64,000 nucleotides of DNA from Chlorops oryzae (taxonomy: Eukaryota > Arthropoda > Insecta > Diptera > Chloropidae). Position numbers and translations under genes: made by a program. Shown in pieces: positions 11,404-20,447 of this stretch (position 1 is the first letter of the stretch; the number at the start of each line of letters is the position of its first letter). The DNA is taken from contig CM035808.1 of NCBI GenBank assembly GCA_020466095.1, forward strand, positions 82,500,779 to 82,564,778, read 5' to 3'. Below the pieces are notes generated by a model that saw only the letters and a program-made list of their open reading frames with translations, was not told where the DNA came from and did not search any database.

Positions 11404-11959
11404 CAGAGTTCGAAAACAAACGAAACGAAACCTTTAAACGCGTTTCGTACCGTACTGCTCGGAGCGCAAAACGAAATACGAAACAAAAACAATGAGAACG
11501 ATTGCTGCGATTCTTTTCGTACAGTTTGCGTACACGAACGAAAACCGTACATTAGTTGAAACGTGCTCATCTAGACAGCCAAGCAAAGAGAGCGAATTCA
11601 AAAGTTCTGATATTAATTTTTTTTTAAATCTATTTAAAGTAAAAAAGGTGTATTAGGTAATTAAAACAAAAAACAAGTAAATTGATTATTACGTGCTGTG
11701 TCTTCGACAGGCTATGAACAACAAACAAGAGTACGAAAAGAAACAAACGATTCGCAATCGTTTCGTTTTTGATTCGTTTCCAATTGTACCTATGCAACAA
11801 AGCAAAGCCAAATGAGCGAAAAGGCAGACGTACCGTTTGTGCTCTTTGTCTTTGAAAAGTTTGCGTTTGTGTTCGAGTACGAAACGATTGGAAATATTCC
11901 TTTTGTTTCGGTCTTTTTAGCAAATAATTGCGAATCGTTTCGTTTGTTTTCGAACTCTG
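11404..11959. mobile_element. hAT-type MITE with 8-bp target duplication
   Basis: Perfect 25-bp terminal inverted repeats begin CAGAGTTCGAAAACAAACGA. The element is flanked by the exact 8-bp duplication CTATTTAT (11396-11403 and 11960-11967). The CAG start and 8-bp TSD identify the hAT superfamily (established knowledge). The 556-bp interior has no transposase but is dense in ACGAAACG/CGTTTCGT and related motifs, probably transposase-binding subterminal repeats. It sits inside the left arm of an older inverted repeat. Confidence 0.92.
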
Positions 11960-12090
11960 CTATTTATTACATGATATTTTCTCCCAGAAAGTAGAGCTTT
12001 TAGGTTTAAAGAATTGGCCTCTTCATCTTTAAAAAAATCGAAATTTTTTATGGTTTTCACTATTTTTGCAGTTTGTTTGACCTCTTCTGA

Positions 12091-13096
12091 ATGTGCATCA
12101 AGTTAGCTTGCACTTTTTCGAATTTCCAAAAAAAAAATATTGTGCTGTAATGTGCCCAGTTTGTGCTATCATGTGCCGTTTCGAAAAAAAAAATTCCTCA
12201 AGGGATGCCATTTTTATGAGGAGGTCCTTTTTTTCGTGTCAAGTTAGCTTGCACTTTTTTGAATTTCCCGAGAAAAAATATTGTGCTGTAATGTGCCCAG
12301 TTTGTGCTATCATGTGCCGTTGCGAAAAAAAAATTCCTCAATGGAACCCATTTTAATGAGGAGGTCCTTTTTTTCGTGTCAAGTTAGCTTGCACTTTTTC
12401 GAATTTCCCGAAAAAAAGTATTGTGCTGTAATGTGCCCAGCTTGTGCTATCATGTGCCGTTGCGAAAAAAAAAATTCCTCAAGGGATGCCATTTTTATGA
12501 GGAGGTCCTTTTTTTTCGTGTCAAGTTAGCTTGCACTTTTTCGAATTTCCCAAAAAAAAATATTGTGCTGTAATGTCCCCAGTTTGTGCTATCATGTGCC
12601 GTTTCGAAAAAAAAAACATTCCTCAAGGGATGCCATTTTTATGAGGAGGTCCTTTTTTTCGTGTCAAGTTAGCCGGGACTTCATTTTTCAATAATGTAAC
12701 GAGAGAGGCCATAACAAAGGAGCTCTCTGCCGCAAGAATTTACCCAACAATCAGCTCGTGGATTAGCAACATCCTACAGCTAAGACTCATTACCGGCTAA
12801 CTTGACACGACAAAAAGGACCTCCTCATAAAAATGGCATCCCTTGAGGAATGTTTTTTTTTTCGCAACGGCACATGATAGCACAAACTGGGCACATTACA
12901 GCACAATATTTTTTTTTCGGGAAATTCGAAAAAGTGCAAGCTAACTTGACACGAAAAACAGGACCTCCTCATAAAAATGGCATCCCTTAAGGAATTTTTT
13001 TTTTCGAAACGGCACATGATAGCACAAACTGGGCACATTACAGCACAATATTTTTTTTTGGAAATTCGAAAAAGTGCAAGCTAACTTGATGCACAT
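12091..13096. mobile_element. Foldback (FB)-like element
   Basis: Inverted arms are made of a ~140-bp tandem unit containing TGTCAAGTTAGCTTGCACTT, TGTGCTGTAATGTGCCCAG and TGCCATTTTTATGAGGAGG. Four units lie in the left arm (starting about 12098, 12239, 12379, 12521) and about two in inverted orientation on the right (12795-13096). It is flanked by CTCTTCTGA (12082-12090) and CTGTTCTGA (13097-13105), a 9-bp duplication with one mismatch. FB elements have tandemly repetitive arms of unequal length and 9-bp TSDs, so the match is good. Arm ends are ATGTGCATCAAG. The partner arm of the surrounding inverted repeat supplies the uninserted sequence. Confidence 0.88.
12684..12793 (+). pseudogene. Non-LTR reverse-transcriptase scrap at the centre of the Foldback element
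   Basis: The unique loop between the arms is open for 36 codons. It reads FFNNVTREAITKELSAARIY and continues PTISSWISNILQLRLIT. This fits the RT region just after motif A (F-x-x-V) up to the W-I-x-x-x-L-x-x-R segment of R1/Jockey-type non-LTR elements. It is bounded by GTCAAGTTAGCCGG (12663) and its mirror CCGGCTAACTTGAC (12795). It is too short to be functional. Confidence 0.6.
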
Positions 13097-13330
13097 CTGT
13101 TCTGACATGAAATAATTTTTCTTAAAATATCCTTTTTATATGATTTAGAAGGTTTTTCTGAATTCTTGGTCCGCAAGCTGTAATTTTTTTTTTGGTCAGG
13201 TTGAAAATGTGGATGGCATCGTGCAAACTGTGCAGGAATTCAAGTTCCTATTTTTAAAATACAAAAAAACCAACTCTCAACTGAATTGATCTAGTAGCTC
13301 GATTTCGCTATAAAACTTTACGAAAAATTT

Positions 13331-13504
13331 TTATAAAGAACAAGTCAATGTGGTTATGCGATTGTTGGATGTTTTCACCAAAACCTGAATATAATAAACG
13401 TCACTAGCTTTTAATAAGTCTGATACCATAGCAATGCCAACTGTTGCAGACCAAATAAGTATCATATAAAAAGTTTTCCAAAATAAAGTAAATCTTTGTG
13501 CCAG
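13331..13504 (-). CDS. Hypothetical second exon of an unidentified gene
   Basis: It follows the candidate acceptor at 13505 and is open to a stop at 13331-13333. The peptide has one hydrophobic stretch, FYMILIWSATVGIAMVSDLL, and no motif I recognise. The first ATG in the spliced frame would be in this exon. It lies in the loop of the old inverted repeat, so it may belong to a transposon rather than to the host. The frame could be chance. Confidence 0.25.
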   Translation of the reverse strand: MAQRFTLFWKTFYMILIWSATVGIAMVSDLLKASDVYYIQVLVKTSNNRITTLTCSL

Positions 13505-13579
13505 CTGTGTAAGTGTCCAAAAAAAATTTAATTTTTTAAAAAAATGTTTATGTATTGTATTTTTACTTAGGTAACTTAC
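13505..13579 (-). other. Candidate 75-bp intron
   Basis: On the minus strand GTTTAAG is followed by the donor GTAAGTTACC (13579 downward). The intron ends in a T-rich tract and acceptor GGACACTTACACAG (to 13505). The length is typical of short Drosophila introns. It separates an untranslated first exon (about 13580-13690) from an exon beginning CTGGCACAAAG. Confidence 0.4.
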
Positions 13580-13675
13580 CTTAAACAAATGTGAAATAAT
13601 AAGTGCGCGTTACTGAGCGATTAGAGAGCGACTTAAAAGAGAGTAGTTTCGAATTTAACCATTCTATTGTTTGAA

Positions 13676-13727
13676 GACTGAGAGCAACCAAACTTCTAAA
13701 GCAATGGAGTGAGCCCTTTTATAGTGA
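13676..13727 (-). promoter_or_regulatory. Candidate core promoter (TATA plus initiator-like sequence)
   Basis: Minus strand: CACTATAAAAGGGCTC (TATA at 13724-13717). The expected start is near 13693, and a TCAGTC initiator-like match (13681-13676) lies about 45 nt downstream of the TATA start, which is further than ideal. A consensus splice donor follows about 100 nt later. Confidence 0.35.
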
Positions 13728-14604
13728 GTGTTAGGCGGGAAAATGTTTCGTCGTTGGAATAATACGGGTTTTTCAGTCTTACATCTCGTTTACATTTGGT
13801 AATTAACATTTCATTTTTTTCATAGATTTTTAAAGCTATTAATTTATACAATGCACAGTTATTCAAACATTACTAATACTAATTTATACAATTCAGAAAA
13901 AATTCAGAACCAAATTCTTTTATATATTATATTTCAAGGTTTTTTATTCTTATTTTATCGTGGCCTTCTCCGACAAAATGTTTAAAAATTGGTTTCTAGA
14001 AGTTATGGACTATGTTTCGCTATCCAAGCTCTATGTTTTCCTCAAGGGCACTTTCTTTTTCCCCAATGCTCTTCTTTAGGTCTATTATCCTAAATACATA
14101 AAAAAAAAACAGGAAAAGTTAGTGCAACCACTTTGTTGACCTTAGGCCTCCACTATCGTCTTGTGAGAGCTCAGATGTATTTTTATTCATCGATGAGTCA
14201 AGTGAACGCTTGACTGGACGTTGAACACAATAAGAACTTGGGTACTGCCATGTAGCTCGATTTTTGGAATTTAAACCTGCGCGTTGACGCTACAAAAGAA
14301 ACAGTCCCGGAGATGATATTTGGGTTCTCGCCGAAAAGTCGGTATTCTGAATTTGAAGGCAGTTCTTTTGCGAATTTTCCATAGCTTAAAATACTCCATA
14401 CAAGGTGTATAAACAAAATTGGGTGCCCAAGAATTCTCATTTTTATCCAATATTACCCCAAAATAAACAAAATAAATATTTTGACCAGTTCGGATATATA
14501 TTTTTTTTACGATTACTAAGCACATATTTTCCGCTTATATAACAGAAATAGTTTAGATCTTTAAAACAACTTCTTGAACTATTTATAATGCAACTTGGAA
14601 AAAT
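13728..14604. other. No feature recognised
   Basis: AT-rich loop of the large inverted repeat. A minus-strand stretch near 14040-14085 reads coding-like (KKSIGEKESALEENIELG), but it is short, has nearby stops and matches no family I know. Confidence 0.3.
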
Positions 14605-15020
14605 TTCCACATAGACTAATTCTTTATTTAAAGTTTTTTTCGTAAAGTATGTATACTCGTAAAAGCGAAAGAGAGCTACGAGATCAATTCACTTGGGAGT
14701 TGTTTTTTTTATTTTAAAAATGGGAACTTGAATTTTGGCCCAATTTAAACCATATCATCCACACTCTCAATCAGATTTCAAAAATTTCAACTTGCGGACC
14801 AAGAACTCAGAAACACCTTCTAAATTTTATTAAAAAGCATATTTTTTGAAAAATTCATTCTTATGACAATAGGTCAAACAAACTCCAAAAATACAGAAAA
14901 ACATTAAAAAATATAATGTTTCCTAAAAATGCAGAGGCCAATTATCCAAAACTAAAAGCTCTACTTTCTTGAAGAAAGTGTCATGTCATAGATCGCGATA
15001 TTGGCTTTGATATGATACTT
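14605..15020. repeat. Right arm of the old large inverted repeat
   Basis: Reverse complement of the DNA around the hAT MITE and Foldback insertions at 11340-13360. This arm lacks both insertions, so it serves as the empty-site reference for both. Confidence 0.75.
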
Positions 15021-16263
15021 GGCACGGCAACTATCGGAGAGCAAGGCACTTTTTTCCCCTCCAAAAATGTTTATGAAGGGGCCATGGCCTCCCAATATTT
15101 CGGCAAATGGAAAAATATTTGAAAATTTTGTATAGATATTCAAGAATATCACACTCTTTTCTGCAATCCCCATTATTTGTTTTCGTAATCTTTCATAGCA
15201 TAGCAGCGCGTTATAATTTCAGTATCGGTTCAACCACGGAAACGGTGACGTGGATAAAAAATTTAATTTGAAATATTAATTATAAGCAGTCTTTCCATAT
15301 TTATGTCCCAATGCAATGCAAAATGACTACAAACCGAAAATTGCAAAAAAGTCCCAATATTAAGGATTATTTTGCATAAGGAATAATAATCTCACTTTTT
15401 AAAAACCAATTTGGCCCCAAAATTAAATAAAAAAGGACCAAAGTTGTATGTTTCGAATTAAAATATAAAATGCCTGTAAATTTAGAGTTATTTTGCATTA
15501 CGCAAAATTACCTTAAAGAAAAGCGCAAAATGGCCGCAATAAAAAATGAAAAATTTCCCGAAAATTAGTTTTTTTATTTTTAGTTTAAACTTGTTGGGCC
15601 TTTTTTCATTTCCAATTTGGGGGCGTTTTGTAAAGGGGAGCCCAGAAAATCAAATTCAGTCTTATTTATTGAGAAATTAAAATGTTTTTTTTTTTCTGAA
15701 TATTCTGTTGTTGTTATCACATTTCTACTGTCCGTTTTTTGCCGTGGCCGCTGCGCAGCTGAGCCTTAAATGCACGGCGAAAGAATTGTCCTTACAAAAG
15801 CCTATATTTTTCTACAGCGCTAGCTCCTCAGAAATCTCGTTCCCGCTGAGAAAGAGAGAGAGTGAGTTAGTGAAATCTTTCATCGCAACCGCTACGACAC
15901 GCCTCACCCTTCCGCATTCAATCGTTAAAATAAAAGAAATTCGTAAGTTGAACTATTTAACAAAAACAAGGAAAATACAAATTAAGATGAAGCGAAAAAC
16001 CAAAAAATAATTTTTAGTGAAACAACAAAAATCTAAGAAAAAATCAACATTAAAAACCTTTAATCGCGTCGTGCAACCGCCGGCAAACAAAAATTAAAAA
16101 CCAACCAGGGTTCTCTCATATCTTCATCGTCAAGAACAGGTAGGTCAGCCCTATGTTTTGTAGTTATAAGGTTTTCAGTTTTTTGTCAGTCAAGAAAATG
16201 GAATGGAATTGAATTTCAAAAAAGAAGAATATAAGAATATCGAATCCTCCAAAATAATTTAAT
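15021..16263. other. Intergenic DNA running into the putative 5' LTR of element 2
   Basis: No ORF recognised. The last few hundred bases before the PBS at 16264 should be the 5' LTR of element 2. The LTR start could not be fixed because the 3' LTR is absent. ATAATTTAAT immediately precedes the PBS. Confidence 0.4.
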
Positions 16264-16889
16264 TGGCGCCCAACGGAAAAATCTGAAATGTAAATTTTGT
16301 TCAAATTTACGCGGAAATTTACACAAGGTATTTTATTGTGTAAGGACCTCATTAAAAGTTCTGCGGGGATTTTCAAACAAACGCGGATTTCGGCGTGTTG
16401 TTGTGACCAGTACTCTAAACCCCAACTTACACGAATTAGAGAGCTTGGAATCCTCTATTACAAGAATTTTACCAAAGCATTTTTGTTATTAAAGGACTTC
16501 ATTAAAAGTAATTTTGAAGGCTCAGAATTCGTTCTTATAGCGTGGAACCATTTATAGTAGTTTTATTTTACAATACACACATTGTAAAAGAATGCAAGTA
16601 GAGCGCTTCTCAATATTTAGTGTGCCAAGTCATAGTTTTTTTTTTTATAATAAAAAACAGTTGAAGATATTCGGTATACGACTGATAACAAACTGGACCT
16701 TTTGTGCGAATCCGTTTACAATTTTAAACCCAATAAGCGTACCAATCTGTGTGACAAAAGAACAAAAAATATGGACGCGACTCAGTCAGATCTATTGTGC
16801 GCGGAGCCATATGTAACGCCCTTGGATCACACAAACGAGATTTTGAAGCTAAGTTTATAGAAATTAACAATTGAATCGCGGGAATTTCT

Positions 16890-17935
16890 ATGAACACTCC
16901 CGCAGTGGAGCATTATAAAGAAATCAAAATACGACCAAATATTAAATGTGACGAGCCGCTAGATGTGGTAAAGTCACTTTCCAAATTTGAGGGAAAACAA
17001 GAGACATATGAAGCATGGCGCACAGCTGCTCATAACACATATAACATTTTTAAAATGATGGTAGCTCGAAACATTACCAAGGAGTAGCTATAATTAGAAA
17101 TAAAACTAAAGGATCAGCAAACGCAGTGTTGACATTGTTCAATACTGTGCTGAAATTTAAGGCCACTATGGCTCGATTAGATTTTACATATTCCGATAAT
17201 TGGTCTATTTTTTTTTTTGCACGAACGAGACTTATCCTCGCTTAGGCAGGGGACCATGTCGCTTGTAGAGTGCTACGAAGGAGTAGAAAAGATTTAAGCA
17301 CTAATTACAAACAAATCAATAATGACGTATGAAACCAACTTAGCTACAGCTATGAATGAAAAGTATCGATTAGATGCGCTTTGCGTTTTTATATCCGGGG
17401 CAAGGAAAGGCATTTAGCGATGTCTTGTTCTTGGCTCGTCCGAAAGATCTGCCATCCGCTTTGGCATTGGCCGAAAAAGTGGGGGCCAATCATAAACGGT
17501 ACTTCTTTGAAACAAGTTATGCAAAGTTTTTACAAATTAAGGTTGTTAAAAAAGAGCAGAGAAATCAACTAAACAATGGATATTGGGGGCGAACTGAAAC
17601 AGTAATAAAAAATCCTTTTTACAGTAAGGAACAGGGCAACGGTAACAATAATGAGCGTCTTAATAATCATCAGCCTGTTGAACCAATTTAAGTAGACTTG
17701 TCCTGCAGGTACTGAAAAAGACCAAATCATAATTCTATTCAATCTCAGCAAAAACAAACTACAACCAATCATCCATATTTTGAGCAGGAACGCAATAACG
17801 TTTATCCGGTACTAGGCTCGAACAGCTTTAACCAAGGCCACGCGTTTAAACGACAAAACAATGGCACAGGTCGAACAACAGGTCCCAAACAACAACGGGT
17901 CAATTACTTTTTTAAAAGAAAATTCACTGCCAACA
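16890..17935 (+). pseudogene. gag: gag of element 2 (decayed)
   Basis: Errantivirus-type Gag features are spread over several frames. MNTPAVEHYKEIKIRPNIKC at the start is followed by EPLDVVKSLSKFEGKQETYE and WRTAAHNTYNIF, then a frame break at 17085, ARLDFTYSDNW (17172), a further break in a T-run at 17206-17218, RQGTMSLVECYEGVEK (17247), and DLPSALALAEKVGANHKRYF (17442-17510). The C-terminal part ends QQRVNYFFKRK near 17900. The D-L-P-S-A-L-A-L-A block is characteristic of gypsy/ZAM Gag. At least four lesions make it non-coding. Confidence 0.8.
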
Positions 17936-18059
17936 AACGAAGAAAATAAATATTATGAAACAATAAGAACAGAGATAGACAAGTGTGATGACGAAATTCA
18001 AAATTTCAATGATATTAATTTTTTTGGCAGTACTTTGTGCTGCTGTACAGAGAGAAACA

Positions 18060-18180
18060 GTACTCAGGGAAAAAGTTTTGAGAGGTGTGCCGGCAGCAGA
18101 ATCTCCATTTAAAGTAAAGTCAATTCACGGATTAACTACGATTAATAAGTGTCATGTATTTGATACCTTATACTAAAACT
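18060..18180 (+). pseudogene. Protease/pol start of element 2 (fragment)
   Basis: The peptide SPFKVKSIHGLTTINKC at about 18099-18150 matches the block downstream of the protease active site in gypsy-type elements (S-P-F-x-V-x-S-I-H-G). The active-site segment before it is scrambled by frameshifts. Coding is lost before the insertion point of element 3. Confidence 0.6.
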
Positions 18181-18233
18181 TACCTTTTAACTTACATAGT
18201 AACTTACCTTTAAGTGTAGCACCTGTTTTAATC

Positions 18234-18259
18234 TGTAACGTCCCTGCTCGGGCGCCACT
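18234..18259 (-). other. Extra LTR stub and PBS remnant outside the 3' LTR of element 3
   Basis: Between the target duplication AATC and the 3' LTR lies TGTAAC (first 6 nt of the LTR as read on the plus strand), then GTCCCTGCTCGGGCGCCA and CT, identical to the PBS junction of the 5' end at 32352-32371. On the element's own strand the order is LTR, PBS, then only the last 6-7 nt of another LTR. The simplest reading is a former tandem copy whose internal region and most of its last LTR were deleted. Confidence 0.8.
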
Positions 18260-18626
18260 TGTAACGATCTTTTTTTCAGCCGGGGTATCACTCAGTCAAT
18301 CCAGGGTTCGTTACAAGACCAGAAACTGTGTTAGTGTAGTTCAATACGCAACAATGATTTAGAACATCATAATTTTAATTCCTTTATTCATTTTTTTTGT
18401 TTCTTCTCTCCTAACATAATCTTAATGTCTAGTTACAAGGGTTGAGTAGGTAGCGTCGGCGTCTCTTACTTCAAATCCTGGTAGCGTAGCGAAGTTCCGT
18501 GCGTTCTCCAGTGGATGCCGTGTCGATAATTGGATCTCGGGTAGTATCCGGAAGCCGCGTGTAGGGTGTCGATCGGTGAATTTCCGGCGATGGCGTAGTC
18601 TATTCCTAGCTTCTGACTCGACTACC

Positions 18627-18912
18627 TGTTGAACGGGGTTGGACCGCCGGAACAACAACTAGTAGGGACTGGCTACTTGCCTGGTTCATTGACCGGGGTT
18701 GGACCACCTGTACAATGAGCCAGCGGGAATAGCTACTACTCGTCTATACTTGTTGAACGGGGTTGGACCGCTGGGGCAACAAATAACGAGGATTTACTGG
18801 TGGACAATGCCAAGATTATTGTCCTATACTGATAGGGGTTGAACCACCTGATCACTAGTTGGCTTTGATGAATTGAACTACTGTCTGGGGCTGACACCAT
18901 CCAGACAATAGT
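18627..18912. repeat. Series of hairpins within the LTR of element 3
   Basis: At least five inverted repeats follow each other. They are TGTTG/CAACA (18627-18657), GGTTCATTG/CAATGAGCC (18683-18721), TTGTTG/CAACAA (18750-18782), GGACAAT/ATTGTCC (18802-18824) and ACTACTGTCTGG/CCAGACAATAGT (18877-18912). The first three share the loop core CGGGGTTGGACC while their stems differ yet still pair. The series is preserved in the other LTR (about 32738-33024) with small changes. Confidence 0.65.
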
Positions 18913-19245
18913 ACCAAAAGTATGGCTAACCTGAGAGACAATTGAATGTTAATTACCTCTGGTTACCTTGTTGTTCGGCTTGGTGGTCCCAATCGGATAA
19001 AACACTTTGGTTTTCACAACTGGGTCGCTCCGTGAGCTGAACACTGAGATGCCCTTCGCTGCGAAAACCGTGGCTTATATTCGTCCAAAATGTTAAACGA
19101 AATGAGAATTTTACAAATTTTTTGTGCACACTGTCAAAGGCGTGTACTGACGCCGTGTGCAGAAACCTGGCTTGATCGGTGGAAGTCGGGTTTGTGCCTG
19201 TGGTGGATTGGTGCTGTGTCGCGGATATAGTAGTAGCTGCGTCAT

Positions 19246-19390
19246 GGCTACTGTTCCAGGGGGCGTAAACTGGTACTGCGACTTGGCTATCGATCTTGTT
19301 GTGTCCCGGCTACTGTTCCAGGGGGCGTAAACTGGTATTGTGACTTGGCTATCGATCTTGTTGCGTCACGGCTACTGTTCCAGGGGGCGT
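19246..19390. repeat. 62-bp tandem repeat in the LTR of element 3
   Basis: GGCTACTGTTCCAGGGGGCG recurs at 19246, 19308 and 19370 (period 62), with TGACTTGGCTATCGATCTTG between. The same array is in the 5' LTR near 33357-33505. Confidence 0.9.
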
Positions 19391-19706
19391 AGAGTGGCTG
19401 TTCAAAAAAAAAACCCATTTGTTCCTCTTCTTACTTCTTAATCTTATGTCTCTGATTATATATTTTTTTTCCATTCATTTTTTTTTTCTTTTCTTATAAT
19501 ATATTTAAAACATAATCGATCATAATTCTAACAAAACAAATTCATTTCTGACATAAAAAAGTAGTTTGATAAAAAAAAATATATAGAAAAGCATCTCGCG
19601 TTGCCACTTGTCGGTTCGTTCTAATGTGCGGGAGGGAGAAAAATAATGATTAAACGAACAAATGTAAGATTTAAAATTTTCCGTTTGGTCCCAAAATTTT
19701 ACCTCA

Positions 19707-20306
19707 TTACATCTCCTCCCTACTTGGGGGAAGTTTGAAATGGGTCACATTTCCTTCCCTGGTGACGGTGAAACGATACCGCTGGCCCTCAATGATCTTA
19801 GTGCAGCGGATCCGCTCACTCTTTTGGGAAAGCGCACGCCTTTCTTCCCACCGTGCCCTTAGGGATTTTTCGATTTCCAGCAGTTGCTCGTTACTGGTGT
19901 CTTCCAGGAACTCGTCTTCGTCTGGGTGAATTTGGAGGACATCGTCCTCCCGGGCGGTCATCAACTTTGAGGTCACCATCCTTGGCCGGGTGGCCTTACG
20001 TTGGCATGGGCCTGGCTCGGTGAGTATTCTGGCGGCCGATCGTTTCCGCTGGCTCGACAGCGCGGTACTGGGGCTCGGGTTGGTCACTTCATTCTCGGAG
20101 TCGCTCCCAAAAAGTTCCCGGCTGGTGGGGTTCTCTTCCGCGGGCAGGGCCGTCAGGCGTAACAGCGGCGTAGTGGGTGCCTTCTTCGGGAACAGAGGGT
20201 GGCTCTTCAGGAAGACCGTCTGCTTCTGTTGCGCCTCTATCCGGTGATAAGCGTCCAGGAAGCGCACCCTTGCCTTGGCGAACCTGTCAACGTTAGGGGT
20301 TTCCAT
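19707..20306 (-). CDS. ORF3 of element 3 (unknown function)
   Basis: A 199-codon ORF lies in the env position, from ATG at 20306 to a TAA that overlaps the first bases of the 3' LTR. The protein is hydrophilic and charged, with a Ser/Pro-rich middle (GSDSENEVTNPSPSTAL), an acidic patch (HPDEDEFLEDTSNEQ), a helical arginine-rich segment (SLRARWEERRALSQKSE) and a C-terminal RYRFTVTREGNVTHFKLPPS. I see no signal peptide, transmembrane segment or fusion motif, so it is not a recognisable envelope. A strong splice acceptor sits 4 nt before the ATG, implying expression from a spliced RNA. A frame upstream is open to 20399, but the acceptor favours the ATG at 20306. I do not know its function. Confidence 0.7.
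   Translation of the reverse strand: METPNVDRFAKARVRFLDAYHRIEAQQKQTVFLKSHPLFPKKAPTTPLLRLTALPAEENPTSRELFGSDSENEVTNPSPSTALSSQRKRSAARILTEPGPCQRKATRPRMVTSKLMTAREDDVLQIHPDEDEFLEDTSNEQLLEIEKSLRARWEERRALSQKSERIRCTKIIEGQRYRFTVTREGNVTHFKLPPSREEM
19712..19726 (-). other. Polypurine tract of element 3
   Basis: On the minus strand CAAGTAGGGAGGAGA sits directly before the LTR start TGTAATG, where plus-strand DNA synthesis would be primed. Confidence 0.75.
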
Positions 20307-20345
20307 TATTCTGTAAGTAAATATGAGGAAAGAAAAAGAAACAGG
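20307..20345 (-). promoter_or_regulatory. Splice acceptor before ORF3 of element 3
   Basis: Minus strand: a pyrimidine run (TTTCTTTTTCTTTCCTCATA) leads to TTTACTTACAG, followed by AATA and the ORF3 ATG. The strength and placement suggest a subgenomic spliced message, as used for env in gypsy-type elements. The donor was not identified with certainty. Confidence 0.6.
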
Positions 20346-20447
20346 CGACGAGCAATTGAGAATGGAATGGTTTCGGGGACACAGACAGACATTATACATT
20401 GACTAACTAATTTGTAATGAAGATTTTATATATTTTTTTTTTCTTGG

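Larger units (their letters stand above)
11340..13360. repeat. Left arm of an old large inverted repeat (carries two later insertions)
   Basis: After the hAT MITE and the Foldback element are removed, this DNA mirrors 14605-15020. ATCATATCAAAGCCAATA (11375), GTAGAGCTTTTAGGTTT (11991), GTTTGACCTC (12072), TCTTGGTCCGCAAGCTG (13162), AATTCAAGTTCCTATTTTTAAAAT (13238) and GAATTGATCTAGTAGCTC (13280) all have reverse-complement partners there. Similarity fades at both ends, so the parent element is not identified. Confidence 0.75.
16264..18233 (+). mobile_element. Element 2, 5' part: gypsy-like (errantivirus-type) retrotransposon
   Basis: It begins with a lysine-tRNA-type primer-binding site (TTGGCGCCCAACGG, 16263-16276). 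It contains decayed gag and a trace of protease, and is cut at the AATC target duplication (18230-18233) by element 3. The same element resumes at 33828, in the same orientation, with RT sequence of the same family. Element 2 was therefore already here when element 3 arrived. Confidence 0.85.
18260..19711 (-). repeat. 3' LTR of element 3
   Basis: 1452 bp, TGTAAC...ATTACA. It contains a series of hairpins at 18627-18912, a 62-bp tandem repeat at 19246-19390, and T-rich tracts. Its partner is 32372-33823. Confidence 0.93.

Noticed and set aside
12093..12529. Repeated plus-strand ORFs with Cys-rich text (VMCPVCAIMC)
   Set aside because: They are translations of the Foldback tandem unit, present in both orientations and out of frame between units.
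15700..16260. Host promoter and 5' UTR with donor CAGGTAGGTC at about 16137
   Set aside because: More simply the LTR of element 2, since a PBS follows at 16264. No exon could be linked.
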